A stretch of DNA of 45,592 nt from an uncultured Flavobacteriales bacterium (lineage in GTDB: Bacteria > Bacteroidota > Bacteroidia > Flavobacteriales > Flavobacteriaceae): assembly GCA_913058295.1 (NCBI GenBank), contig CAJXRD010000021.1, positions 1-45,592 of the forward strand, written 5' to 3'. The notes under the pieces were generated by a model that saw nothing but the letters and a program-made list of their open reading frames with translations, was not told the DNA's origin and did not search any database. Below are positions 1 through 8,180 of this stretch, in pieces. A program made the position numbers and the translations under genes. Within the stretch, counting starts at the first letter, position 1, and each line of letters starts with the position of its first letter.

Positions 1-45
1 ACACAGAGTAGATCGTCGGCAGCGTCAGATGTGTATAAGAGACAG
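1..45 (+). other. Illumina Nextera adapter (non-genomic contamination)
   Basis: Bases 1-4 (ACAC) match the end of the P5 adapter, 5-12 (AGAGTAGA) is an 8-nt i5 index known from the Nextera set (S504/N504), 13-26 is the Read-1 transposon adapter and 27-45 is the 19-bp Tn5 mosaic end (AGATGTGTATAAGAGACAG). Genomic DNA starts at 46. The sequence is untrimmed library adapter at a contig end, not a biological Tn5 element. Confidence 0.98.
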
Positions 46-289
46 CTATTATAATTTGTGTTTCTAATTCACTTAATGAAGCAACAGATATTCCTAAAAA
101 ACGATGATACTCTTTATTTGAATCCCTAGCTGCTCCTTCTGCAATATTAGAAGGAATGGACACAGCACTTCTTCTTATCTGACTTGTTAAGCCATAGACC
201 TCAGATTTAGGGAATTTTGAAGTAATTTTATAAATACGCTCCACCAAATCCATACTGTATTTCCAAGCATCCAATTTTTTATGATCCAT
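46..289 (-). CDS. Four helix bundle protein (S23/IVP family), 3' end missing
   Basis: A minus-strand reading frame from ATG at 287-289 runs without a stop into the adapter junction at 46, giving 81 residues. It begins MDHKKLDAWKYSMDLVERIY and contains RRSAVSIPSNIAEGAAR, the hallmark of the four-helix-bundle family first described as proteins encoded by 23S rRNA intervening sequences and common as stand-alone genes in Bacteroidota. Complete members are about 115-130 residues, so roughly 40 C-terminal residues are lost at the contig end; this is an assembly truncation, not a mutation. The molecular function of the family is not established. Heptanucleotide repeats lie just upstream (312-333 and 420-488). 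Confidence 0.85.
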
Positions 290-311
290 ATTTATTATTG
301 TTTTGTGATCG

Positions 312-333
312 GTTAACTGTGATTAGTTAACTG
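312..333. repeat. Short heptad-type repeat (GTTAACTG pair)
   Basis: GTTAACTG occurs at 312-319 and again at 326-333, a 14-bp period (two heptads), directly upstream of the four-helix-bundle gene. The TTAACNN unit matches members of the larger array at 420-488, so it is probably a decayed outlier of that array. Confidence 0.5.
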
Positions 334-419
334 AAAAAATCAACGATTCTGGTTTATATATAATTATTAAATTTTTAGCATACTTTTTTTAAAAAAAATG
401 ACACTAACATTAATTCATC

Positions 420-488
420 TTCACAGTTCACACTTCACAGTTCACACTTCACCCTTAACAGTTAACCCTTCACTCTTCACCCTTCACC
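420..488. repeat. Degenerate heptanucleotide tandem repeat array (TTCACNN)
   Basis: About ten consecutive 7-bp units with core TTMAC: TTCACAG, TTCACAC, TTCACAG, TTCACAC, TTCACCC, TTAACAG, TTAACCC, TTCACTC, TTCACCC, TTCACC. The first five positions are conserved and the last two vary. It fills the spacer between the four-helix-bundle gene and the 3' end of the sugar dehydrogenase gene, stopping at the stop codon. Confidence 0.85.
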
Positions 489-489
489 A

Positions 490-1776
490 TTAAAGTCTTC
501 CATCTATCAAATCTTCCGGAAGAAAGGATTTAACATCAAAAACCACCGAAGTATCCGTAGTATATTTCTCTATATTAAAATCTAAAAACTCATCATGCGA
601 TACTGTTAATATAATAGAATCGTAGTTTTCTTTTAAGTGTTTCTCTTCTGAAATCAATGAAATCCCAAATTCACCTTTTACTTCTTCCGCATTTGCCCAA
701 GGGTCAAAAACATCTACATTTAGATGGTAATTCTTTAATTCGGTAATTACATCGATTGCTTTACTATTTCTAATATCTGGGCAATTTTCTTTAAAAGTGA
801 TCCCCATTACTAGGGCATTCCCATTTTTGACTTTCCCGTCTTTTTTTATCATTAGCTTTACCACTTCATGCGCTACATAAGATCCCATTCCATCATTCAT
901 TCTACGTCCTGCTAAAATAATTTCGGGATTATAGCCTTCTTCTATAGCTTTCTGTGCTAAATAATAAGGGTCTACTCCTATACAATGACCACCCACTAAT
1001 CCTGGAGTAAATTTTATAAAATTCCATTTGGTCGCAGCAGCTTCTAATACTTCTTGGGTATCTATATCTAATAATCGAAATATTTTAGACAATTCATTTA
1101 CAAAAGCAATGTTAATGTCTCTTTGTGAATTTTCAATTACTTTGGCCGCTTCAGCAACTTTAATCGAAGGCGCCAAATGCGTACCAGCGGTTATAATAGA
1201 TGCATATAAATCATCTATATATTCTGCTGCTTCTGGTGTAGAACCAGAAGTCACTTTTAATATTTTAGTAACCGTATGCTTTTTATCTCCCGGGTTAATT
1301 CGCTCAGGTGAGTAACCTGCATAAAAGTCTTTGTTGAAGCTTAGTCCTGACACTTCTTCCATTATAGGAACACAAACATCTTCTGTAACTCCTGGATACA
1401 CTGTAGATTCTATAATAACCACATCGTTTTTTTGAAGCACTTTCCCAACCGCTTCACTTGCCTTTTGCAAAGGAATAAGTACGGGTTGGTTGTATTTGTT
1501 TGTTGGCGTAGGAACCGTAATAATATAAACCTGCGCATCTTCTATTTTGGAAGCATCGTCGGTGATTTCTAATCCGAAAGAATTGGAAGTATCCAATACT
1601 TCTTGCAATTCTTCTTTAGAAATTTCTAAGGTAAAATCGTTTCCTTGCTTTAATTCAGAAACACGTTTGGAATTAATATCAAAACCTATCACTTTATATT
1701 TTGCTGCGAATGCAACTGCTAGTGGTAGTCCGACGTAACCTAATCCTATTATTGCTATGGTGGGATCTTTTTTCAA
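490..1776 (-). CDS. Nucleotide sugar dehydrogenase, UDP-N-acetylhexosamine 6-dehydrogenase (TviB/WbpO type)
   Basis: This 428-aa enzyme belongs to the UDP-glucose/GDP-mannose dehydrogenase family. It should oxidise C6 of a UDP-sugar to the uronic acid with two NAD+, supplying an acidic sugar for surface polysaccharide. The N-terminal Rossmann motif GLGYVGLP is at 11-18, YSPERINPGD follows at 155-164, and the catalytic-Cys motif GGHCIGVDPYYL places Cys265 as nucleophile. FKENCPDIRN marks the C-terminal domain. The sequence resembles TviB/WbpO (UDP-GlcNAc/GalNAc dehydrogenases) more than UDP-glucose dehydrogenases such as Ugd, including VPTPTNKYNQP and NPGDKKH; the exact substrate is inferred. 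It lies downstream of wzc and wza on the same strand, but its own -7 element and a repeat-filled 245-bp gap argue for separate transcription. Confidence 0.9.
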   Translation of the reverse strand: MKKDPTIAIIGLGYVGLPLAVAFAAKYKVIGFDINSKRVSELKQGNDFTLEISKEELQEVLDTSNSFGLEITDDASKIEDAQVYIITVPTPTNKYNQPVLIPLQKASEAVGKVLQKNDVVIIESTVYPGVTEDVCVPIMEEVSGLSFNKDFYAGYSPERINPGDKKHTVTKILKVTSGSTPEAAEYIDDLYASIITAGTHLAPSIKVAEAAKVIENSQRDINIAFVNELSKIFRLLDIDTQEVLEAAATKWNFIKFTPGLVGGHCIGVDPYYLAQKAIEEGYNPEIILAGRRMNDGMGSYVAHEVVKLMIKKDGKVKNGNALVMGITFKENCPDIRNSKAIDVITELKNYHLNVDVFDPWANAEEVKGEFGISLISEEKHLKENYDSIILTVSHDEFLDFNIEKYTTDTSVVFDVKSFLPEDLIDGRL

Positions 1777-1795
1777 AGTAAATTATTTTATTTTG

Positions 1796-1803
1796 CAAAT
1801 ATA
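1796..1803 (-). promoter_or_regulatory. Candidate -7 element (TATATTTG) for the sugar dehydrogenase gene
   Basis: On the minus strand TATATTTG fits the Bacteroidota -7 consensus TAnnTTTG and lies 20 bp upstream of the ATG. No convincing TTG -33 element was found at the usual spacing. Confidence 0.5.
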
Positions 1804-1969
1804 AAATTCCTTGCAAGAGAATTGGATAATTTTTTGGTTTAATTATAGTAGAATACTTGATTTTAAGTGAATAATGATAAGTACCCCTTACCCACCTTGG
1901 TTGCTGATCAAAATCGAAGTACAAGGAGGCAATAAATTTCGTTTTAAATATATTTATTCTTGATTCTAA

Positions 1970-2004
1970 ATACTTAATACCCGATACTAGATACTAGATA
2001 CTGA
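1970..2004. repeat. Degenerate heptanucleotide tandem repeat array (ATACNNN)
   Basis: Five successive 7-bp units: ATACTTA, ATACCCG, ATACTAG, ATACTAG, ATACTGA, with weaker related sequence on both sides (from about 1962 to 2010). The period matches the array at 420-488 but the core sequence differs. It sits in the 245-bp gap between wzc and the sugar dehydrogenase gene, ending about 18 bp before the wzc stop codon. Confidence 0.75.
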
Positions 2005-2021
2005 TAGATATAAAAGTGTAA

Positions 2022-4469
2022 CTACTTCCGTCTAAACACCTTCTTCACCCGCTTTAAAAGAGACGGTTTCTTTCCATTTTCATGATACCCCTTCCCATAA
2101 CTTCCATAGCCATAACCGTATCCATATCCATAACCATATTTCGCTTTTTCTTCAAAGAAATTTAACACAAAACTTATATTAGACACCTCTCCAGTTTTAT
2201 ATTTATCATTAATAAAATTAAACATACCTCTTTTGGTATAATTCTGCCTTACAATATACAAGGTTGCATCTGCAAATTTTGTTAACTCTAGCGCATCTGC
2301 AACCAAACCTATAGGAGGAGAATCTAGAATGATATAATCGTAAGTCTTTTTTAATTCGTTGATCAATTCCTCCATTCGTTCACCCATTAATAATTCGGAG
2401 GGGTTTGGAGGTATGGGACCAGAAGTAATCACATCTAAATGATCCACTTTTGTTTTTTGAATTATCTGATCCAAATTGGCATTATCTATTAAATAATTTA
2501 CCACTCCAATTTTATTATCAATTTCAAAATCTCCAAATATTTTAGGTTTTCGCAAATCCAAACCTACAATAACTGTCTTTTTATTACTTAAAGCAAAAAC
2601 AGAGGCAATATTAATAGAGCAAAATGTTTTTCCCTCACCACTAATAGAGGAAGTTAACAACACTGTCTTAGCACCTTCTAAACCCTGTCTTTTATAAATA
2701 AATTGAAGACTTGAGCGCAAACCTCTAAAAGCTTCTGCAACCGAAGATTTTGATTTATTAAAGACGACAAGCTTGTCATTACCTATTGCCTTTCCAATTA
2801 CACCCAAAACAGGTATTTTTGAAAGTTGCTCAATTTCTTTTATTTCAGAAATTTTAGTACTAAAAAAAACTTTTAAGAAAACAATCAAAAAAGGAATTAA
2901 CAGACCAAATATAAGAGCCATCATATTATTTAGTTGGGTATTGGGTCCAACCTTTCCTCCTCCCGTATCCTTTGCAGAATCTATCACTAGTACATCGCTT
3001 ACATTCGCGGCTTTAACTAAGCCTGCTTCACTTCGCTTGGCTAAAAATAAATTATATATCCCTTGGCTTAAATTATAGCGACGCTCAATTTTAAATAGCT
3101 CTTGTTGCTCTTTAGGAAGTTTCTGTATTTCAGATTCATAATTAGATATCTTATTTTCAATTATAGATATCTCATTATTTAATAATGCTTTAGAAGATTT
3201 TAAATTTTCTAACAACACCCTTTTAACCGCATCAATTTGTCTGTCAAGATCCTTAAAAACTGGCGCATCCTCTTTAAAGGTATATTCTAAACTAGAACGC
3301 TCTTCAGCTAATGTAATAATTTTCGAAACACTATTAACAACATTAGATTCGGTTATTCCTGCAACAGAAGGGGCAGGGATCTCTCGATAATCAGATCGAG
3401 TTTGCAAATAATTTTCTAATACGGAATAATAATTAAGTTGCCTATCAATATCATTTTTTTCAATATCTAAGGTATTTAATTTTAGACTTAAATTACTTCC
3501 TTCCTCGTCTAAATTATAGATAGCATTTTTACTTCTAAATTTATCTAAATCTTCTTCTACACTTAATAATTCTTTAGATTTCACTGTTAAGCTACTATCG
3601 ATAAACTGTATAGTTTTAGTTGCAAATAAATTTTTTCGTTCCAACATATTTTCACTTAATACATCAACAGATGTATTAAGATAATCTACTATTTTAAATT
3701 TGTTTTTATTAACTAAACTCAAACGCAAAGTTGAACTTCCATTTTTTTCGGGCTTAACTTTTATGCCCATATAATTTTTAACAATATTATCAAAATTGGA
3801 AAAACTAATATAATAAACTGAATTTTCTCGTGCCTTAATTTCAGGATTAGACAATAGAATTCCATTTAAAAAAGGGGTATTAATTTTTTGCCCTAATTTA
3901 AATTCTTTTGACAGCTCTTGTGCTTCAAAATATTTGGTTTTTTTCTCTTTGGTATGATAGTTTTGAAAAGTAAAATTTCTAGCTTCTTCAATTATTGTTG
4001 AAATTATAAAAGTGGTAGAATCAATAAAAGTTATCTTTAATTGTTTTCCTAATACTTGGTATTTACTAGTATCTATCTTTGCAAAAAATGGTGCTTTTTT
4101 GTATGCATCTATTTGTTTGTATTTTCCATCTTTTTTATAATTGATATAACTCTGTAACCTATCTACAACCTTTTCATTATGAGTACGAGACTTTAAAGTA
4201 ATCACTGCTGTATTTACTTTATCTGTAGTACCTCCCCAATTAAAAGTAAGACTAGTATTAGATGTGAAAAAAGGGTTTTGATCGTCTTTAATAGAAATCA
4301 TAGTATCTAAACTATAATCTGGTAATTTTCTTATATTAATGTAATATGCAATACTGTAAGATATTGCTAAAGAAATAACAAAAAGAGGCCAAAACCTTAA
4401 AAGTTTAAACAACAAGCCCTTAAAATCAAAGGTATTATGTGATTCTAATATTTCAAATTCTTCGCTCAT
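2022..4469 (-). CDS. wzc: Wzc-like polysaccharide co-polymerase / bacterial tyrosine kinase
   Basis: This 815-aa inner-membrane protein controls capsule or exopolysaccharide chain assembly with Wza. A Wzz-type region is bounded by membrane segments near 25-45 and 515-536, with a long periplasmic, partly coiled-coil part between (about 290-480). The cytoplasmic BY-kinase domain has Walker A SISGEGKT (608-615), Walker A' VIVGLDLRKP (633-642) and Walker B YIILDSPP (712-719). The C-terminus carries the expected autophosphorylated tyrosine cluster as an unusual YG dipeptide run: Tyr778, 780, 782, 784, 786, 788, 791 and 795, followed by a basic tail. The start codon directly follows the stop codon of the Wza-like gene with no gap, so the two are co-transcribed and probably translationally coupled. 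The heterogeneous interior is ordinary for the family. Confidence 0.93.
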   Translation of the reverse strand: MSEEFEILESHNTFDFKGLLFKLLRFWPLFVISLAISYSIAYYINIRKLPDYSLDTMISIKDDQNPFFTSNTSLTFNWGGTTDKVNTAVITLKSRTHNEKVVDRLQSYINYKKDGKYKQIDAYKKAPFFAKIDTSKYQVLGKQLKITFIDSTTFIISTIIEEARNFTFQNYHTKEKKTKYFEAQELSKEFKLGQKINTPFLNGILLSNPEIKARENSVYYISFSNFDNIVKNYMGIKVKPEKNGSSTLRLSLVNKNKFKIVDYLNTSVDVLSENMLERKNLFATKTIQFIDSSLTVKSKELLSVEEDLDKFRSKNAIYNLDEEGSNLSLKLNTLDIEKNDIDRQLNYYSVLENYLQTRSDYREIPAPSVAGITESNVVNSVSKIITLAEERSSLEYTFKEDAPVFKDLDRQIDAVKRVLLENLKSSKALLNNEISIIENKISNYESEIQKLPKEQQELFKIERRYNLSQGIYNLFLAKRSEAGLVKAANVSDVLVIDSAKDTGGGKVGPNTQLNNMMALIFGLLIPFLIVFLKVFFSTKISEIKEIEQLSKIPVLGVIGKAIGNDKLVVFNKSKSSVAEAFRGLRSSLQFIYKRQGLEGAKTVLLTSSISGEGKTFCSINIASVFALSNKKTVIVGLDLRKPKIFGDFEIDNKIGVVNYLIDNANLDQIIQKTKVDHLDVITSGPIPPNPSELLMGERMEELINELKKTYDYIILDSPPIGLVADALELTKFADATLYIVRQNYTKRGMFNFINDKYKTGEVSNISFVLNFFEEKAKYGYGYGYGYGYGSYGKGYHENGKKPSLLKRVKKVFRRK

Positions 4470-5264
4470 CTATAAGGATGTTATTAATAAAACAGTAGTT
4501 ATGGTAACTGTTATTAGGGATAAAATTGTAGTAAAAGAACCTAAACCAGTAACCCCAAATCCAGTAGATTTTTGAGGCAATGGATTAATTAAAATCAAAT
4601 CGTTTGGTCGCACATAATAATAAGGGGAATTCATAGCATTTATATCTGTCAAATCAATATGGTGTACTTTTTGACCTAAAGGATATTGACGTATAACAAC
4701 AACATTCGTACGATCACCAACTACTGTTATATCTCCATTATTGGCAATAGCTTCCATAATAGTTACCTCATCTCTATATATGATAGTTGAACCAGGGCTA
4801 TTAATCTCTCCATTGATAGTATAACGTATTCCAGATATTTTTACAGTAACAAAAATATTTGCTTCTTCTTTAAAAAAATCTTTAAGCATCCGTTCTTCAA
4901 TTTTTTGTCTTACCTCATCCACAGTGTATCCTAAGACCTGCATTTCACCAAAACTAGGAATCCGAATATTCCCATGGGGGTCTACTACAAAACCATCATA
5001 ATACAATTTTTCTTCCCCAGTAGCATTTGGATTTGCATCGTTTATAGGATTAAAGATCCCAACCTCATTTTGATCTAAAGCTTTCATACGAATACTCAAA
5101 AGATCGTTTACTTGCAATCGATATGGTTCTTGGATTTTTCTAACCGTCATTAAACTATCTGTAGTTTCTTCATTTTCTTGCAGATAAGTAAGTTGTTTAG
5201 TAGAAACACAGGAGGTGAAATTAAGTGTTAATACAATGAAAAATAGCAGGTAGGTATATTTCAT
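4470..5264 (-). CDS. wza: Wza-like polysaccharide export lipoprotein
   Basis: This 264-aa protein should form the outer-membrane or periplasmic export conduit working with the downstream Wzc-like kinase. It has a lipoprotein signal peptide with lipobox FTSC (Cys19), a polysaccharide export (PES/BexD) domain at about 43-140, an SLBB domain at about 145-195 (NGEINSPGSTIIY) and a hydrophobic C-terminal helix (about 241-264), the part that lines the outer-membrane pore in Wza. It is shorter than E. coli Wza (about 380 aa), with one SLBB domain, as is usual in Bacteroidota. The gene is first in the wza-wzc pair and has a candidate promoter just upstream. Confidence 0.92.
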   Translation of the reverse strand: MKYTYLLFFIVLTLNFTSCVSTKQLTYLQENEETTDSLMTVRKIQEPYRLQVNDLLSIRMKALDQNEVGIFNPINDANPNATGEEKLYYDGFVVDPHGNIRIPSFGEMQVLGYTVDEVRQKIEERMLKDFFKEEANIFVTVKISGIRYTINGEINSPGSTIIYRDEVTIMEAIANNGDITVVGDRTNVVVIRQYPLGQKVHHIDLTDINAMNSPYYYVRPNDLILINPLPQKSTGFGVTGLGSFTTILSLITVTITTVLLITSL

Positions 5265-5284
5265 ATTAATTGGGTTGTTTTAAG

Positions 5285-5292
5285 CAAATATA
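5285..5292 (-). promoter_or_regulatory. Candidate -7 element (TATATTTG) for wza-wzc
   Basis: The minus-strand octamer TATATTTG matches TAnnTTTG and lies 21 bp upstream of the wza ATG, the same geometry as the element before the sugar dehydrogenase gene. No clear -33 TTG is visible. Confidence 0.5.
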
Positions 5293-5367
5293 ACCTAACC
5301 TTAGGAATATTAAAATTAAATCTGTTTTTAGTAAATAAAAACACCTTAATTTGCAAAAAATCGAATT

Positions 5368-7239
5368 GTGAATTACCTATCTGTTGAAAATATTTCTAAA
5401 TCATTTGGAGAACGAGTTTTGTTTAAAAACCTTTCCTTTGGTATTAATGAAGGGCAAAAAATAGGCTTTGTTGCTAAAAATGGTACTGGAAAAACTTCCA
5501 TACTAAATATTATTTCTGGAGATGACATGCCAGATACAGGTAAGGTAGTTTCCAGAAAAGACATTAAAATTTCCTTTCTCTCTCAAGAACCCATACTAGA
5601 CCCAAATTGTACGATTGAAGAAATTATTCAAACTTCCGATAATTTTATTATAAAAATTATTGCCGACTATGAACATGCTTTACTAAACCCAGAAGATAGC
5701 GATGCCTATCAAAAAGCTTTTGATGCCATGGAAGCAAATCAGGCTTGGGATTTTGAAACTGTTTACAAACAAGTATTATCAAAATTAAAATTAGTCGATC
5801 TAGACCAAAAAGTTGCCACTATGAGTGGAGGTCAAAAAAAGCGATTGGCATTGGCTAATGCATTATTGGCACAACCGCAACTTTTAATATTAGATGAGCC
5901 TACCAATCATTTAGATCTTGAAATGATTGAATGGCTAGAAGAGTTCTTTGCAAAAAGTAATATTACCTTATTTATGGTTACTCACGATCGGTTTTTCTTA
6001 GAGCGTGTTTGTAATGAAATTGTAGAATTGGACGAAGGAGTTCTTCATGGCTATAAAGGGAATTACAGTTATTACTTGGAAAAGAGAGATGCTCGAATAG
6101 AAAATTTTGCTTCAGAAACCACTAAGGCAAAACAACTCTACAAAAAAGAACTGGATTGGATGCGTCGCCAACCAAAAGCGAGAACTACCAAAAGTAAGTC
6201 TAGAATTGATGACTTCCAAGACATTAAAAGTAGAGCGCATCAACGTAGAAATGATCACGAAGTTCAATTAGAATTGAACATGGAACGATTGGGAACTAAG
6301 ATCGTCGAGTTGCATTCCATTTCTAAGTCCTTTGATGAAAAAAAAATACTGGACAAGTTTGAGTATAATTTTCAAAAAGGAGAGCGAATAGGAATTATTG
6401 GTAAAAACGGAACCGGAAAATCTACTTTTTTAAATATGATTACTGGAAGCATCGTTCCAGAAGCTGGTAAAGTTGTCATTGGAGATACCGTAAAGTTTGG
6501 ATATTACACACAACAAGGAATCCACATAAAAGAAGGTCAAAAGGTAATTGAGGTTATTAGAGAGTTTGGCGATTTTATCCCATTAAAAAAAGGACGTCAA
6601 ATTTCTGCTCAACAGCTTTTAGAACGCTTTTTATTCGATCGTAAAAAACAATATGATTTTGTAGAAAAGTTAAGTGGTGGAGAACGAAAACGCCTTTATT
6701 TGTGTACCATATTGATTCAAAATCCTAATTTTCTAATTCTGGATGAACCCACCAACGATTTAGATATCGTTACCTTAAATGTATTGGAAAACTTTCTATT
6801 AGACTTCCCTGGTTGTCTTCTAGTAGTTTCTCACGATCGTTATTTTATGGATAAAATTGTAGATCACTTATTCATTTTTAGAGGAAATACTGTAATAGAA
6901 GATTTTCCTGGTAACTATTCAGACTTTAGGGCTTATGAAGACAGTAAAGTAACTGAAAAGAAAGTGGTTTTAGAAGAAAACACTTCTTCAAAAAACAATT
7001 GGAAAACACAGGATAACAAATCTAAATTAAGCTATAAGGAGCAGAAAGAACATTCTAAATTGGAAAGTGAAGTTGCTAAATTAGAACGAGAAAAAGAAAG
7101 CTTAGAATTAAAATTTACTACCGAGAATTGGGATACTAACGAAATTGGTAAACAATCCCTTATATTACAAGAACTCATACAGAAATTAGAAAGGAAGACC
7201 GAACGTTGGTTTGAATTATCTGATAAAATGGAAGGCTAA
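5368..7239 (+). CDS. uup: ABC-F family ATPase, Uup-like
   Basis: This 623-aa cytoplasmic protein has two ABC ATPase domains and no membrane segments, the ABC-F layout of ribosome-associated translation factors. Domain 1 has Walker A NGTGKT (38-43), signature MSGGQ (152-156) and Walker B LLILDEPTNHLD (172-183). Domain 2 has Walker A NGTGKS (347-352), signature LSGGE (435-439) and FLILDEPTNDLD (455-466). The linker between them (about 245-300) is basic. A charged coiled-coil tail (about 550-623) resembles the Uup C-terminal DNA-binding domain, which favours Uup over EttA or antibiotic-resistance ABC-F types. The start is GTG at 5368, chosen because NYLSVENISKSFG begins the family domain at once and no upstream in-frame ATG is apparent. 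The divergent neighbour is wza. Confidence 0.88.
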   Translation: MNYLSVENISKSFGERVLFKNLSFGINEGQKIGFVAKNGTGKTSILNIISGDDMPDTGKVVSRKDIKISFLSQEPILDPNCTIEEIIQTSDNFIIKIIADYEHALLNPEDSDAYQKAFDAMEANQAWDFETVYKQVLSKLKLVDLDQKVATMSGGQKKRLALANALLAQPQLLILDEPTNHLDLEMIEWLEEFFAKSNITLFMVTHDRFFLERVCNEIVELDEGVLHGYKGNYSYYLEKRDARIENFASETTKAKQLYKKELDWMRRQPKARTTKSKSRIDDFQDIKSRAHQRRNDHEVQLELNMERLGTKIVELHSISKSFDEKKILDKFEYNFQKGERIGIIGKNGTGKSTFLNMITGSIVPEAGKVVIGDTVKFGYYTQQGIHIKEGQKVIEVIREFGDFIPLKKGRQISAQQLLERFLFDRKKQYDFVEKLSGGERKRLYLCTILIQNPNFLILDEPTNDLDIVTLNVLENFLLDFPGCLLVVSHDRYFMDKIVDHLFIFRGNTVIEDFPGNYSDFRAYEDSKVTEKKVVLEENTSSKNNWKTQDNKSKLSYKEQKEHSKLESEVAKLEREKESLELKFTTENWDTNEIGKQSLILQELIQKLERKTERWFELSDKMEG

Positions 7240-7397
7240 CAAAACAATCTAAACATTTTGTAATTTACATTTTGTTTATTATTGACTTTTATCTTGTTAC
7301 ATAAAACGTTTAAGTCAGGATAGTGAAATATAATATCTAGGCATAAGCCCTTCTATTAAATTAAATTATCTTGCAAACTCAATAACCATCGAACAAT

Positions 7398-8180
7398 ATG
7401 TCTAATAAAACCGCATTAGTAACTGGAGGAGCTTCCGGCTTAGGGTATGAATTAGCGCTATTACTAGCAAAGGACAACTACAATCTTATTCTAATAGATA
7501 TCGATGCTAATAAGCTTGAAAAAGCTAAAAACGAAATACAAGAAAAATTCAATTCCGAAGTAACAGTTTTAGTAAAAGATCTTAGTATTGTCAATATTGC
7601 AGAGGAGATATTCAATGAAATTAAACACACCCCAATTGATGTTTTAATCAACAATGCTGGCTTTGGATTATACGGCTTTTTTGCTGAAACCAATTGGAAA
7701 AGAGAAGCTGCAATGCTCAATTTGCATATTATAACTACTACCCATTTAACCAAACTTCTTTTAAAAGGAATGGTAGAAAGAGGCTCTGGAAAAATATTAA
7801 ATATGTCCTCCTTAGCTGCTTTTCAACCTGGCCCATTAATGTCTATTTATTATGCATCTAAATCTTATATTTTATCTTTTTCTGAAGCAATAGCAAATGA
7901 GTTAAAAGGAACTGGGGTTACCGTTACGGTACTTTGTCCTGGGCAAACAAAAACTTCATTTCAAGAGGTAGTTTCTGAAGGTACTTCAGAAAATAAAATT
8001 GGATTTAATATTGCCTCTCCAGACGAAGTTGCAAAGTATGGCTACAAAGCTATGTTGAAAGGAAAATCAGTAGCAATTCCAGGAACATTTAATAAGTTCT
8101 TATCGCTATTACCTCGAATTATGCCTAGAAACATAGCAACTTCTATCGTTCGGAAAATCCAAGAAAAAAACAGGGATTAA
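7398..8180 (+). CDS. Short-chain dehydrogenase/reductase (SDR) family oxidoreductase
   Basis: This 260-aa classical SDR has the NAD(P) motif TGGASGLG (9-16), the NNAG motif (85-88), a serine at 137/138 and the YxxxK pair Tyr151-Lys155. It resembles the DltE/YqjQ-like group of short-chain reductases (PGPLMSIYYASKSYIL and a C-terminal GTFNKF segment). Its substrate cannot be read from the sequence. The stop codon shares a TTAA tetranucleotide with the stop codon of the convergent hydrolase gene, so there is no room for a separate terminator between them. Confidence 0.88.
   Translation: MSNKTALVTGGASGLGYELALLLAKDNYNLILIDIDANKLEKAKNEIQEKFNSEVTVLVKDLSIVNIAEEIFNEIKHTPIDVLINNAGFGLYGFFAETNWKREAAMLNLHIITTTHLTKLLLKGMVERGSGKILNMSSLAAFQPGPLMSIYYASKSYILSFSEAIANELKGTGVTVTVLCPGQTKTSFQEVVSEGTSENKIGFNIASPDEVAKYGYKAMLKGKSVAIPGTFNKFLSLLPRIMPRNIATSIVRKIQEKNRD

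Noticed and set aside
27-45. Tn5 mosaic end suggesting a transposon
   Set aside because: It is part of a full Nextera adapter with i5 index at the contig edge; there is no IS50 sequence or target duplication.
7295-7301. TGTTACA upstream of the SDR gene as a fourth ECF-type promoter on the minus strand
   Set aside because: No GAC (GTC on the minus strand) lies at the required 16-bp spacing, and no TATGTTAAA-like box is at the right place.
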